Origin: BOG-994 sp049514215
GTDB lineage: Bacteria > Pseudomonadota > Gammaproteobacteria > Burkholderiales > Burkholderiaceae_D
Length of the DNA stretch: 64,000 bases
NCBI GenBank assembly: GCA_049514215.1
Contig: JBEKVI010000007.1
Span: forward strand, 45,746 to 109,745
Direction: 5' to 3'
Part shown: positions 16,771 through 26,160 of the stretch, one piece after another
Position numbering within the stretch: the stretch's first letter is position 1
Layout of the letters: each line of letters opens with the position of its first letter
Program-made: the position numbers and the translations under genes
Notes under the pieces: model-generated
Databases searched by the model: none
What the model was told of the DNA's origin: nothing
The model's input: only the letters and a program-made list of their open reading frames with translations

Positions 16771-16832
16771 CCGGCGTGATCTGGCGAGCGCCTCGTCCGT
16801 AGACGGTCAAGGTCAGTGGCCGCGGATCTCCT

Positions 16833-18053
16833 CTAGGGGTTTTTCTGTTTCCCCTCGTCCTTGGATTTTGGCTCACCGCCGGCCGGCGAGCCATCCCTAC
16901 GGAGAGGCTCAAAGATCTCCAGATACCTTCTTGCGGCCATGACGGCGGTAACGGAGGTGGCGGTCAAGTCACTTGACATCAGTCCCTCCTCGACCTGATC
17001 GACTCCAGCGGATAGGGCCGCGAGGTCGGATTGTTCGACGCCGCCAATCTGCCCCAATTCCTCCCCAACCATGAACGTCTGCCGCCAGATGGCGGGTGAA
17101 TCGCTGACGCGCAGGGTCGCCGACCGAAAGATGAGACCGCTGTCGCTGACCAGTGTGGAGTTCATCAACTCGTCAAGGCGCGCCTCGTGGGACGAGATGA
17201 GCAGCACGACCGGATGATAGCGGTCGACCACCGGATGCTCGAGCAGCTTGGCGATGTAGCTCTCGCCCTCATTGATCTCGTTTGAATTCAGCAGCACGAC
17301 AACGATCGCGGCGTTCTCCATGATTCCCACAAGGGCCGGATTGGCCACAGCGTCGTTGTAGAACGACACGGCGCGAACGTGGCCCAGATCGGTGTCGTCA
17401 AAATCGACATACTCCACTAAGGATCCTTCATCCTCGCTCGTTGAATCGCCTAGCCAAGTGCGACCCACGCGTTGCTGCATCTGCCGGCCGAAGTACTGGA
17501 TGATATTGGCGCTCCACAGTCCCGAGGGACTTAGAAATGCGATGCGCCAAACCCGCTTGTCGGACTGCTGTAGAGGGATTGCGTGCACACTTGGAACGAA
17601 CAGGGCCCGAAAGATGTCCAGCGCGCTCACTCCGGCGAGATTGGTCAGCCGTTCGACGACCGCACTGATGCGAGCGGCGGTATCCTCGGGACTCTCATTG
17701 CGCCGCGCAGAGATCTTGGACCAATTGGGGAAGGATCGGGCCTTGATATCCTCCATATGAAGGAGGGCCAGATCGACGTGGCGGGGATCCTGTTGGATCT
17801 TGTCAAATAGCCGCAAGATGGGCTTCTTCTCTCCCTCAAGAGCCTGGAAATAGTAGCCGTTTTGGACGACCATAAGACCCGTGATGCGCGTTTTCAGGCC
17901 AGTCACGCGGGAGTACTCCGCGATCGAATCGGCATCGAATGCCCACTCCAGGGCATTGGCCGCGCGACTGACGTACGCGATGCACGTCAGGTTTTCTTCA
18001 GGCGCATCGGACTCGGCACCCGTGCTGGTCTTCGTAAGATTGGTCGCATCCAC
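16833..18053 (-). CDS. BLUF-domain protein with unassigned C-terminal domain
   Basis: 406 residues. Residues 22-115 are a BLUF blue-light flavin domain: Tyr27 (CIAYVSRA), Gln70 (GYYFQALEG) and Trp111 (FPNWSK) sit at the photoactive positions. The conserved flavin-contacting Asn (Asn45 of AppA) aligns with Gly52 here, so photochemistry may be altered or lost. Residues of about 155-330 contain an alpha/beta region with strands such as RIAFLSP, AAIVVVLLNSN and HPVVLLISS that I cannot assign to a family. The C-terminal 50 residues are charged and likely disordered. No known output domain (EAL, GGDEF, cyclase) is present. Confidence 0.8.
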   Translation of the reverse strand: MDATNLTKTSTGAESDAPEENLTCIAYVSRAANALEWAFDADSIAEYSRVTGLKTRITGLMVVQNGYYFQALEGEKKPILRLFDKIQQDPRHVDLALLHMEDIKARSFPNWSKISARRNESPEDTAARISAVVERLTNLAGVSALDIFRALFVPSVHAIPLQQSDKRVWRIAFLSPSGLWSANIIQYFGRQMQQRVGRTWLGDSTSEDEGSLVEYVDFDDTDLGHVRAVSFYNDAVANPALVGIMENAAIVVVLLNSNEINEGESYIAKLLEHPVVDRYHPVVLLISSHEARLDELMNSTLVSDSGLIFRSATLRVSDSPAIWRQTFMVGEELGQIGGVEQSDLAALSAGVDQVEEGLMSSDLTATSVTAVMAARRYLEIFEPLRRDGSPAGGEPKSKDEGKQKNP

Positions 18054-18303
18054 GCTTATTCTGACCTAGAGGAGCACCGCAACAAGGGAGATCCATTATC
18101 CCAGAAGGTCAAGTCCAATTGAAGGATTTGAAATAGAGGGGAACTACGCTGTTGTCAGGCCCGCGGGACATCTGACCCAGCGATCGTATGTCCCGACCCC
18201 CAGCCCCCATGCTATCCATCCATCGGCTCGACTGCCCCGCGACCCAGGCGAAAAGACCCAAGGATCCGAGCAGGTCCAAGCTCGAAGTCGACGGGCGCAG
18301 GTA

Positions 18304-19047
18304 TCATAGGCCCGTGTTGGACGCCGGTGCCCCGCCTTGCCCGGCGGGCCTGCGGCCGCTAAAGAGAGTACCGAGCAGGCCCCTATCCAGATCGCTGGTC
18401 TTAAACAGCGCGTCGCAAATCGGAAATGTCAGGTTGAAGTTTCGCTCGCCCATGAATTGCGGGTCATGGTGAGTCACGTGCATCCTTCGGACTGTGTTCA
18501 CCAGGGGGACATAATCCAACCATCGGCTCCGCGGGAGATGGGACAGCGTGTGCAGCCCTTCGTACATCAAATAATATCCGGCCATGGTGGCCATCACGAT
18601 ATATCCCGCATTGGGTATCCAGAGAATTCCCAACGCGAGCGCCACCGGCAAGGCCGCGACGATAAACAGCACAGGAGCGAACGGCGGAAACAGGAGCGCC
18701 CGCCACTGACGCTGTCCCTCGTATTCCAGCGTAACGTGCGTGAAGAACTGATGATGGACCGCACAATGCCGCCGGTAGGCTGCCTTCAGCAGCCGCGTCG
18801 GTCGGTGCAGAAGATAGCGGTGCCCTGCCCACTCGGCCCAGTTTCCAAAAAGCAACATGGGTATGACCGTGAGCCATTGGATGGGCGTGGAAGCATGAAT
18901 CCTCAGAAGGCAGAAAAGGAGGACACCTCCCGTGAAGACCAGCGTGAAACCGAGGTGGTACTCGCCTCGATACCAAGACGGGGTTTGAGCGAGATATTCG
19001 TCGCGAAACGCGTAGCACTTTTGTCGGGTTCTCTCATCTGCGGACAT
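18304..19047 (-). CDS. Fatty acid hydroxylase/sterol desaturase-family membrane di-iron enzyme
   Basis: 247-residue membrane protein with the histidine clusters of the superfamily: HRYLLH, HCAVHHQFFTH, HTLSH and MHVTHHD, which bind two irons and activate O2. Hydrophobic segments lie at about residues 33-50, 58-75 and 125-165. Such enzymes hydroxylate or desaturate lipids and related hydrocarbons. It is 56 bases after the MFS gene of the furan cluster and in the same direction, so it could share that transcript. No furan-pathway role is known to me for this family. Confidence 0.85.
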   Translation of the reverse strand: MSADERTRQKCYAFRDEYLAQTPSWYRGEYHLGFTLVFTGGVLLFCLLRIHASTPIQWLTVIPMLLFGNWAEWAGHRYLLHRPTRLLKAAYRRHCAVHHQFFTHVTLEYEGQRQWRALLFPPFAPVLFIVAALPVALALGILWIPNAGYIVMATMAGYYLMYEGLHTLSHLPRSRWLDYVPLVNTVRRMHVTHHDPQFMGERNFNLTFPICDALFKTSDLDRGLLGTLFSGRRPAGQGGAPASNTGL

Positions 19048-19103
19048 GGAACTGGGCTCCTCGTTCTGCGGTCGGAAAGGGCGGAATCAACGCTGCACCG
19101 GAC

Positions 19104-20441
19104 TTAGCTCGCACCCGGCCTCTCAAGCGCGCCTAGGGTCTCGGGAATGACGAACGCCCCCAAGAGAAAAATCACGCTAATGGCGACCAGGAATACCGCG
19201 AGCGTCTGTGGCAGGGCAGACGGTCCTGCCGCAGTCAGGGAGACGAAGGTTGGCATCATCCCGCCAATTGCAAATCCGATGTTCCAGGAAAGTCCCGTTC
19301 CCGTCGCGCGTATCGCGGTCGGAAAGCGCTCATTTAGGAAGATCAGGATCGGCGCGTAGCCTGCGCTGCCGAGCATGCTGAGGGCCACGGCGTAAAGGCA
19401 CACCATGGTCATCGTCGAGGCAGCGGGCATGACGAGGATGATCGCGGGTAACAGAACGATCCGAATCAATCCGACGACAATAAAGGTTTTCCTGCGACCG
19501 ATGAAATTACTAACGTGCCCGGTCAGAACGGAAGCGACCACCACCGAAAGGCTACTGATGAGGAGTATGACGGACGCTGCGCCATCGGGCGCGTGGTTCA
19601 CGAGCTTGAGATAACTGGGCAAAAAGCCCGAAGTCAGGTAATAGCCACTTCCCCCGCCGATGGTCAGGAGCAGATTGATCAACAGGATTCCCCGATAGTC
19701 GCGAGAAAAAAGCGACCGCAGGGGCGAGCGGCTAGGAGTAGTGGCGGCCTTGGCGCTGTGACCAGACTTCCACAGAGGCGATTCTTCGAGGCTACTGAAA
19801 ATGTACAGACCGAGCACGGAACTGAAAATGCCGGTAAAGAACATGCAGCGCCAACCCCAGATATCAAACGCGGGTCCAGGGAACAGGGTCGACATGGCAA
19901 GATAGGCCAGCGAGGCGAGCAGTGCACCAATCCCTGCGCCACCTCCGCCGATCAGACCTGACACGGCGCCACGCCAGGCGGGCGGAACCGATTCTGTCCC
20001 GATGGTGTGGGTCGAGGCGACAACTCCGCCGACAAAGATGCCTTGGACCAGACGCAGCGCTATGAAAAGCAGCGGCGCTAGAAGACCCACTTGCGCGACT
20101 GTCGGGAGCGCGCCGAACAGCGCCGTTGCCACGCCCACCCCGACCACGGCGACCACCATGGCCGACTTACGTCCGTGGCGATCGGCGTAAGAACCAAAGA
20201 GCGCCGATCCGACCGGCCGCATCAAGAGCGTGACCGCGAATGACGCGTAGACCGCGGCCAGAGAGAGCATCGCGTGGTCCGAGGGAAAGAAGAGCCGACC
20301 GACGACCGGGGCCACAAAAAGAAGGATGAAGAGGTCGAAAAGGTCGAGCGCCCATCCTAGACACGAAGCGATCACCGCTCGCAGGACCTGCGGCTTGATG
20401 CCACCCCTCGTCTCGTCCTGCTGATCTACGACTGTAGACAT
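19104..20441 (-). CDS. MFS transporter, probable furan-carboxylate importer (HmfT-like)
   Basis: 445-residue major facilitator with 12 predicted segments. Diagnostic motifs are the metabolite:H+ symporter N-terminus (SCLGWALDLFDLFILLFVAPVV), the loop 2-3 motif FGSYADRHGRKSAMV and ALRLVQGIFVGGVVAS. It is the last hmf-cluster gene in transcription order, after the GMC oxidase. The Cupriavidus furan clusters carry MFS genes of this kind (HmfT), so import of furoate, FDCA or another aromatic acid is a reasonable inference. The sequence alone does not fix the substrate. Confidence 0.82.
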   Translation of the reverse strand: MSTVVDQQDETRGGIKPQVLRAVIASCLGWALDLFDLFILLFVAPVVGRLFFPSDHAMLSLAAVYASFAVTLLMRPVGSALFGSYADRHGRKSAMVVAVVGVGVATALFGALPTVAQVGLLAPLLFIALRLVQGIFVGGVVASTHTIGTESVPPAWRGAVSGLIGGGGAGIGALLASLAYLAMSTLFPGPAFDIWGWRCMFFTGIFSSVLGLYIFSSLEESPLWKSGHSAKAATTPSRSPLRSLFSRDYRGILLINLLLTIGGGSGYYLTSGFLPSYLKLVNHAPDGAASVILLISSLSVVVASVLTGHVSNFIGRRKTFIVVGLIRIVLLPAIILVMPAASTMTMVCLYAVALSMLGSAGYAPILIFLNERFPTAIRATGTGLSWNIGFAIGGMMPTFVSLTAAGPSALPQTLAVFLVAISVIFLLGAFVIPETLGALERPGAS

Positions 20442-20549
20442 CTTGTCTCCTCCTTCAAGGGCACGGCTTGGGTCTCGGTTGGACAGAGCATGACCGGCCG
20501 GCTGTCCGTCCGTGCTGCCCCGCGTCGTTTTGGTTCGGTCCGGTTCGGT

Positions 20550-22403
20550 TTAAGGCACAGGCATGACCGGGTTCCTTGTCAAGGAGGGAGCCGCGCTTGC
20601 ATCTCCGGCCAGCGAAGCGGTGCGCCGTGCCCGTATCATCTCGGCCGCGATCTTTTCGGCCATCATGATCGTCGGGATATTGGTATTTGCCGAAGGCAGT
20701 CTTGGCATCAGAGACGCATCGACCACACGCAAGTGCTCGACACCGTAGACGCACCCTCGGGCATCCGTCACCGCAAGGCGGTCGGTGGGGCGCCCCATCT
20801 TGCAGGTACCACTTGCATGCCAAACACCAAAAACACGGTCGCGGACGAACGCGCGCGTGCGATCCGGATCAGCCACGAGGTGCTCCAGCGGCTGCTTGGA
20901 GGCTAAAATGCTCTCCACAATCCAGTGACGCAGTGGGCGTGGTAGATCGAGCAGGCCCGCTAGGCCCGCACTCAGAAATGCATTGGTTGGTGAGTAGCGA
21001 CTGAGGGCCTTCACGCGCGGGGAGAACGCGGCGGGAAAGAGGTCTGCGGCGTGCCGATGGAAAGCGGCGCGCGCGATGATCTCGACTAGCTTGTGCGCGC
21101 CAAGCGCAAGACGCGCCGTGTCGCGTTCGTCCTCAAGCAGATTCAGTTCGATGCGGGGAAGAGTCTCCGGGCAACGATCTACGAGCTCGACCGAACCGCG
21201 TGAGTACGGTCGATTGCACCAGAGAAAGAAAAGACCGAACCGCCTTCCAAACGCATGCCATGCGGCCCGCGTCGCGCTCGACAGATACATGTCGCTGCCA
21301 TCGCAGCCTGGAAGACCGGATGAAAATCGAGCGGCAACCATGCTGGCCCGTCGCACCGATGACCGCGTCCTGAATGACGGGCTAAGGAAATGGCAGAATG
21401 TGAGAGCGGGGTGATCCTGAAGATTGCGTCCCACGCCGGGCCGATCCGCGATGACCGGAATGTCCAGGGCTCGCAAGGCTTGGCCATCCCCAATTCCCGC
21501 GCGAAGTAGAAAAAGGGGTGATTGCAGCGCCCCGGCACACAGAATCACTTCTCGGGCGCTCGCCAGGTACCGGCCGCCCGAGCTGGTGCGAAAGGTCACG
21601 CCAGAAGCGGCTTGCGCGCTCATGACAAGCGAATCGACGAGGGTATCGGTCCGGATGCTCAGGTTGGGACGGGAACGCGTCGCTGCGTCCAGATAGCCCA
21701 TCGCCGTCGAGACGCGCTGGTCATTTGCATTAGAGAACGCCGAGGGAAAGAACCCATCGCCAAATTCGGCATTCTGGTCCTCCAGACTCGCCAGACCGCA
21801 GTCTCGCATCGCTTGTGCGAAGGATGTGCAAAACAGCGGCCAGGCGTGCGGCCCTATCCTTCGGATCGGAATCGGACCGGACTCACCATGGAGCTCCCGC
21901 GTGCCGTAGTCGAGGTCGCTCTCAAGACTGCGGAAGTAGGGCAAGACGTCCTCCCAGGACCAGCCTGTCGCGCCCTCCTCGGTCCAGCCATCGTAATCGC
22001 GCGGAAGTCCCCGATTGGCAGCCTGCACATTGATGCTCGAACCTCCCCCCAGCACGCGCGCCTGTTCGTATAGCCGTGCGGGCGTTCCAGAAACAGGACT
22101 TGCACTCAGCCCCGGCCAGATGAACCGCTCACCGCAAAAAATCGGCAAGGGATAGCTGTCAAGGATCTCTTTGGGAACTGCTCCTGGCGGTGTATCTTGC
22201 CCCGCCTCGAAGAGCGCGACTCGGACCGTCGGATTTTCAGACAGGCGATGGGCCATGACGCATCCGGCAGAGCCGCCGCCCACGATCACGTAGTCAAACT
22301 CGCCTGCCGAAGGCGGCTTTTGGCCGGCGTTTTGCTCGGATTGCAAGCGCTGTTCTCTCACGCTTTTGCTAGCGGCCGTTAAACTGGGCGGCCCGCTTCC
22401 CAT
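20550..22403 (-). CDS. hmfH: GMC-family FAD oxidoreductase (HmfH-like HMF/furfural oxidase)
   Basis: 617-residue glucose-methanol-choline oxidoreductase. The FAD motif FDYVIVGGGSAGCVMAHRL is near residue 36. The substrate-domain signature RVLGGGSSINVQAANRG follows. The active-site VWHASGTCKMG provides the His, with Asn in SANTNIPTIMMAEK near the C-terminus. The ATG at 22403 has GGAGG six bases upstream and overlaps the hydratase gene by 35 bases. In Cupriavidus basilensis HmfH oxidises 5-hydroxymethylfurfural and furfural to furan carboxylic acids. Its place beside HmfD, E, F and G homologues supports the same role here. Confidence 0.85.
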   Translation of the reverse strand: MGSGPPSLTAASKSVREQRLQSEQNAGQKPPSAGEFDYVIVGGGSAGCVMAHRLSENPTVRVALFEAGQDTPPGAVPKEILDSYPLPIFCGERFIWPGLSASPVSGTPARLYEQARVLGGGSSINVQAANRGLPRDYDGWTEEGATGWSWEDVLPYFRSLESDLDYGTRELHGESGPIPIRRIGPHAWPLFCTSFAQAMRDCGLASLEDQNAEFGDGFFPSAFSNANDQRVSTAMGYLDAATRSRPNLSIRTDTLVDSLVMSAQAASGVTFRTSSGGRYLASAREVILCAGALQSPLFLLRAGIGDGQALRALDIPVIADRPGVGRNLQDHPALTFCHFLSPSFRTRSSVRRASMVAARFSSGLPGCDGSDMYLSSATRAAWHAFGRRFGLFFLWCNRPYSRGSVELVDRCPETLPRIELNLLEDERDTARLALGAHKLVEIIARAAFHRHAADLFPAAFSPRVKALSRYSPTNAFLSAGLAGLLDLPRPLRHWIVESILASKQPLEHLVADPDRTRAFVRDRVFGVWHASGTCKMGRPTDRLAVTDARGCVYGVEHLRVVDASLMPRLPSANTNIPTIMMAEKIAAEMIRARRTASLAGDASAAPSLTRNPVMPVP

Positions 22404-23175
22404 GGAATGCCTCCACACCTTCCCGAAAGTCGTCCGAGGTCCTTAGACGGCTGTAGCAATGGCCCTCGAGTTCGATGGCGATGGATAGGGGAGCATCTTC
22501 GGTGTCATTGAGCAATTTCTTGGCGGTTCGCTGCGCCAGCGGCGAGAAAGCCCGGAGTTCATCGACGAGGGCGTCTGTGGCTGCCTCGAGTTCATGATCG
22601 AGAACGCAATCGGACACGATGCCCCAGTCCAAGGCTTGTCTGCCCGTGATGCGCCGCGAGCGCATCACGATATCCTTGGTTCGGGCGATCCCCACCATCT
22701 TCTGCAAGCGCGCCGAGCCTCCTGACCCGGGAATCTGGCCGAGCTTTTGCTCTGGCAACGCATATTGCGTGGTATCCGTTGCGATCCGAAAATCGCAAGC
22801 CAATGACAGCTCAAAGCCAACGCCAAAGCAGTAGCCGCGGTTGGCCGCGATGACCGGCTTCGAACAGCGCGCCGGAGCCGCCACATTCCAGGCCAGCTTG
22901 GATACGTGTTCCGGGCTCGCCTCGAGAAATCCCCTGATGTCGCCACCGCTGGAGAAGTGGGTTCCCATGGCCCTCACGACGATGATGCGCACCCTCTCGT
23001 CCTCGTCTAGGGCCTCGAATACGGCCCTGATCTGATCGCGCGCGGGCATGGAGATCACATTGAGCGGAGGCCGATGCAAAATGATGTCGGCGCGCTCCTT
23101 TGAGGGGTCCAAGGCGACGGAAAAACCCTCGAGATTCTCGAGCCGAGATTGACCGCTGTGCGTCAGTGATTCCAT
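22369..23175 (-). CDS. hmfE: Enoyl-CoA hydratase/isomerase-family protein (HmfE-like, 2-oxoglutaroyl-CoA hydrolase)
   Basis: 268-residue crotonase-fold protein. The oxyanion-hole segments are HFSSGGDIRGFLEA and NRGYCFGVGFELSLACDFRIA, and the loop EQKLGQIPGSGGSARLQKMVG is typical of the family. In the furoate pathway HmfE acts after furoyl-CoA dehydrogenase, releasing 2-oxoglutarate from the ring-opened CoA thioester. This identity is drawn from the cluster; a generic enoyl-CoA hydratase cannot be excluded from sequence. It starts three bases after the CoA-ligase stop and overlaps the GMC gene start. Confidence 0.78.
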   Translation of the reverse strand: MESLTHSGQSRLENLEGFSVALDPSKERADIILHRPPLNVISMPARDQIRAVFEALDEDERVRIIVVRAMGTHFSSGGDIRGFLEASPEHVSKLAWNVAAPARCSKPVIAANRGYCFGVGFELSLACDFRIATDTTQYALPEQKLGQIPGSGGSARLQKMVGIARTKDIVMRSRRITGRQALDWGIVSDCVLDHELEAATDALVDELRAFSPLAQRTAKKLLNDTEDAPLSIAIELEGHCYSRLRTSDDFREGVEAFHGKRAAQFNGR

Positions 23176-23178
23176 GCG

Positions 23179-24771
23179 CTACTCCTTTTCAGAGGGGTCC
23201 GGAGGATTGGGGGATGCTGTAGCGATTCCCGTGGCATTCTGACCATCCCGCTCATGGGGCTCGAACTCGCCTGCCGAAAGCTTGCGCCGCAGAATCTTTC
23301 CCACCGGGGATTTGGGAATTTCCTGCACGAAGACGTATTCCCGCGGTCGCTTGAAATTCGCGAGGCTCGAATCCCGGCAGTAGAGATCAAGCGCCTGTGC
23401 GTCGATTTCCTGGCGGGGTTTGATGAACGCCACCACGCGCTGACCCCAGCGTGCGTCGCTTACGCCTGCCACGGCCACTTCGTCGACGGCGGGATGCAGG
23501 GACAAAAGCGACTCGATATCCACGGGCGAGATGTTTTCGCCGCCGCTGATGATCATGTCGTCGACGCGGCCGGTGACAAAGAGTTCGCCGGCGGGGTCAA
23601 CGTAACCGGTGTCCCCCGTGAAGTACCATCCGCCCCGGAGCGCCTTCGCGTTGGCATCAGGCCGGTTCCAGTACCCCTCGAACGCTTCGTCGCCTTGCAG
23701 ATCGACAATGATCTGACCCTCTTGCCCTGCGACGATGATCTCGTCGGGTGTCTTCGCATCGAGGGCGACCACGCGCAGCCGCGTGTTTAGACCCGCTCGG
23801 CCTGCGCTCCCCGGACGGCTCATCGCGTTCTGGTTGACGCTGACCGTATAGACTTCCGAGGACCCGTAGTGATTCACAAACAATTCCGGCTTAAACGCCA
23901 GCTCAAGCCGTTTGAGCAAGGCGTCACTCATGGGAGCCCCCGCGAACCCGAGCTTTCGCACCGATCGCGTCGAGTTGCCATCGATAAGCGGAGTGGCCAG
24001 CAAATCGTGATAGAGCGTGGGCACCAGGTATAGACTGGTCAGTTCATGTCTTGCGATTTCCTCGAGTGCTCTTTGGGCGTCCCAGCGCCGAAGGCAGACA
24101 AAGAGACCGTCGACCAACGACATGGCCAGCAAAGAGCGCACGCCCATGGTGTGATAGAGCGGCATTACGCCCAAGGTCCGCTCGCCGCGACGATACAAGT
24201 TCTGCGCGACATGAGCCAGTGCTGCGGCACGTTCGTGGCGGTGCCGCCGGGGTACACCCTTCGGCTTGCCGGTCGTGCCTGATGTGTAGAGGATGAGCGA
24301 GAGGTCCTCTGCCGAGGCGACAGGGACGGCGGGTCGCATCGTTTTGGTCGGGATGGCCGTCCAAGTCGTGCTGGCCCCAGGTGCGTCGTCGAGGGCGATG
24401 CGAGGCAATCTTTGCGCTGCGACACTCTCGGAGACCGCCGCAGCGCTTGCGGGCTCAAACACGAGTGCCTTGGTCTTCGCATCCTCGATGCAGTAGTCGA
24501 TCTCGCTCGGTTTCGCCCGCCAGTTCAGAGGCACCACGACGATACCCTCGAATTGGCAAGCCCAATGCAGCGTTGCCATCTCCCACCGGTTCTGCAGGAC
24601 GACAAGCAGCGTGTCGCCGCGCGCCAAGCCCAAAGCCCGTAGGCCGGCGGCAAGTCGTGACACCTCCTCGTACCATGCACCATAGGTGAGCGCCTTCGGG
24701 CCATCGACAATGGCCAAGGATTCGGGGCTGCGCTCGACGCTTTGCAGAAAGGTGCGACCCAGGTCAAGCAT
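23179..24771 (-). CDS. hmfD: Acyl-CoA synthetase (HmfD-like 2-furoyl-CoA synthetase)
   Basis: 530-residue adenylate-forming ligase. Motifs in order: P-loop LILYTSGTTGKPKGVPRRH, VNHYGSSEVY (A5), GWYFTGDTGYVD (A7), GRVDDMIISGGENI (A8) and SPVGKILRRKL with the A10 catalytic lysine. The ATG at 24771 overlaps the iron-sulfur subunit gene by eight bases. The open frame to 25182 lies in that gene and is rejected. The enzyme activates an acid to its CoA thioester with ATP. With a CoA-thioester Mo-hydroxylase next door and UbiD/UbiX upstream, 2-furoate is the likely substrate. Confidence 0.85.
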   Translation of the reverse strand: MLDLGRTFLQSVERSPESLAIVDGPKALTYGAWYEEVSRLAAGLRALGLARGDTLLVVLQNRWEMATLHWACQFEGIVVVPLNWRAKPSEIDYCIEDAKTKALVFEPASAAAVSESVAAQRLPRIALDDAPGASTTWTAIPTKTMRPAVPVASAEDLSLILYTSGTTGKPKGVPRRHRHERAAALAHVAQNLYRRGERTLGVMPLYHTMGVRSLLAMSLVDGLFVCLRRWDAQRALEEIARHELTSLYLVPTLYHDLLATPLIDGNSTRSVRKLGFAGAPMSDALLKRLELAFKPELFVNHYGSSEVYTVSVNQNAMSRPGSAGRAGLNTRLRVVALDAKTPDEIIVAGQEGQIIVDLQGDEAFEGYWNRPDANAKALRGGWYFTGDTGYVDPAGELFVTGRVDDMIISGGENISPVDIESLLSLHPAVDEVAVAGVSDARWGQRVVAFIKPRQEIDAQALDLYCRDSSLANFKRPREYVFVQEIPKSPVGKILRRKLSAGEFEPHERDGQNATGIATASPNPPDPSEKE

Positions 24772-25348
24772 GTTCGCGGCCTGGGGACGGTCCTGCGGCC
24801 CTCTGGTTCTGGGTCTTGCGAATCCGGGCCTCTTGGCGCGCCGCGGCGACGTCAAGCACCGCCTTGACGATGGGCGTGTAGCCGGTGCAGCGACAAAGAT
24901 GTCCCGATAGCATTTCCCGCACTTGCGCCTCGCTTGGGTTGGCGACGCGTTCCAAGTAGTCCGCGCAGGACATGAGGATTCCTGCAGTGCAAAAACCGCA
25001 TTGCAAGGCGTGATGGCGTCGAAAGGCCAGCTGAAGATCGCCAAGCTCATGACGGGGTGCGAGTCCCTCCACGGTTTGGACGGAAAGACCGTCGACCTGA
25101 ACTGCGAGCATGAGACAGGACCGAGCGGCAGTCCCGGCAATGCGGACGGTGCAAGCCCCGCACACGCCGTGCTCACAGCCAACGTGGGTGCCGGTCACAC
25201 CGAGTTTATGCCTTAGAAAATCGCAAAAGAGTTCCCGCGGTTCGCACCAGGCGCTGCGCTGCTCCCCGTTGAGCAGCACGGTCACGCGCTTGCGTTCATC
25301 CCGGCGCAGGGCGAAAGCAGAATTCCGGTTCGCTTCTGCCCTGCTCAT
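24764..25348 (-). CDS. hmfC: Mo-hydroxylase 2Fe-2S subunit (HmfC-like, furoyl-CoA dehydrogenase)
   Basis: 194-residue small subunit of the xanthine oxidase family with two [2Fe-2S] sites: the plant-ferredoxin-like CEHGVCGACTVRIAG...C and the helical-domain CGFCTAG...CRCTGYTPIV. The start overlaps the FAD-subunit stop by four bases (ATGA). It carries electrons between the Mo centre and FAD. The C-terminal 30 residues (RIRKTQNQRAAGPSPG) extend past the usual end of the family and overlap the ligase start. Confidence 0.88.
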   Translation of the reverse strand: MSRAEANRNSAFALRRDERKRVTVLLNGEQRSAWCEPRELFCDFLRHKLGVTGTHVGCEHGVCGACTVRIAGTAARSCLMLAVQVDGLSVQTVEGLAPRHELGDLQLAFRRHHALQCGFCTAGILMSCADYLERVANPSEAQVREMLSGHLCRCTGYTPIVKAVLDVAAARQEARIRKTQNQRAAGPSPGREHA

Positions 25349-26160
25349 ATTCCCCCCTCGATCGCTTCCAGGGCGAGTACTCTCACGAGATGCCTGCGAT
25401 ACGCTGCGCTGATTTCGGGTTCGTCTTGGGCGTCGAGTTCCCAGCTAAGGTCGTTGATGGCGGTCTTTAAGGCGTCATCGGTCAGGCGGGGCCAAACCGA
25501 TACCACCGGGCGATCCGCGACCCCTCCTACGGCAAGCCGGATTTCATCGGGTCGCGTAACTGCGGCACAGGCCACCAACGCATAATCGCCGTGCCTGGTG
25601 GAGAATTCCGCAAAGCCATAACGGCTCGTCGCTGAACGGAGGGGAAACCGGACGGCCTCGATCAATTCATTGGGCGCGCGTGCAGTGGTGAGCATGCCCT
25701 GAAAAAAGTCACGCGCCTTTAAGACCCGCTTTTCCCGAGTGCTCGCCAGGACCACCTCGCCATCCAGAGCCGACAAAACCAAAGGTAGTTCTGCGCTCGG
25801 ATCGGCATGAGCGATCGAGCCGCACACGGTCCCGCGATTGCGGATCTGAAAATGGGCAATCGATGGCAGCGCCTGGGCGAGGAGCGGAACTTCCTCAGAG
25901 AGCGAGCCACGCCATTCCAGTTCGCCCTGGGTCACTCCGGCGCCCACGACGAGATAACCCTGGCTTATCCCCAGGTGCTTCAGATCCGGGGTTCTCGAGA
26001 TATCCAGCAGCAGTTCGGCTTCTAGAAGCCGCATGTTCAGAATCGGCAGGAGCGATTGGCCGCCAGCCAGAATACGAGCCCCTTCTCCCGACTCCTCGAG
26101 CATCTCCAGGGCATGCTCCAGGCAATCGATGCGCAGGTAATCGAAGGCCGCCGGTTTCAT
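25345..26160 (-). CDS. hmfB: Mo-hydroxylase FAD-binding subunit (HmfB-like, furoyl-CoA dehydrogenase)
   Basis: 271-residue CoxM/HcrB-type FAD subunit starting MKPAAFDYLR. The FAD motifs are ARILAGGQSLLPILNMR and IRNRGTVCGSIAHADPSAELPLVL, corresponding to the AGGHS and TIGG signatures. The ATG at 26160 overlaps the large-subunit stop (ATGA), favouring this start over the longer frame to 26205. It passes electrons from the iron-sulfur centres to the external acceptor. Confidence 0.87.
   Translation of the reverse strand: MKPAAFDYLRIDCLEHALEMLEESGEGARILAGGQSLLPILNMRLLEAELLLDISRTPDLKHLGISQGYLVVGAGVTQGELEWRGSLSEEVPLLAQALPSIAHFQIRNRGTVCGSIAHADPSAELPLVLSALDGEVVLASTREKRVLKARDFFQGMLTTARAPNELIEAVRFPLRSATSRYGFAEFSTRHGDYALVACAAVTRPDEIRLAVGGVADRPVVSVWPRLTDDALKTAINDLSWELDAQDEPEISAAYRRHLVRVLALEAIEGGI

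Noticed and set aside
24772..25182. Longer start of the CoA synthetase
   Set aside because: It runs inside the iron-sulfur subunit gene and gives a Cys/Arg-rich stretch unlike any ligase.
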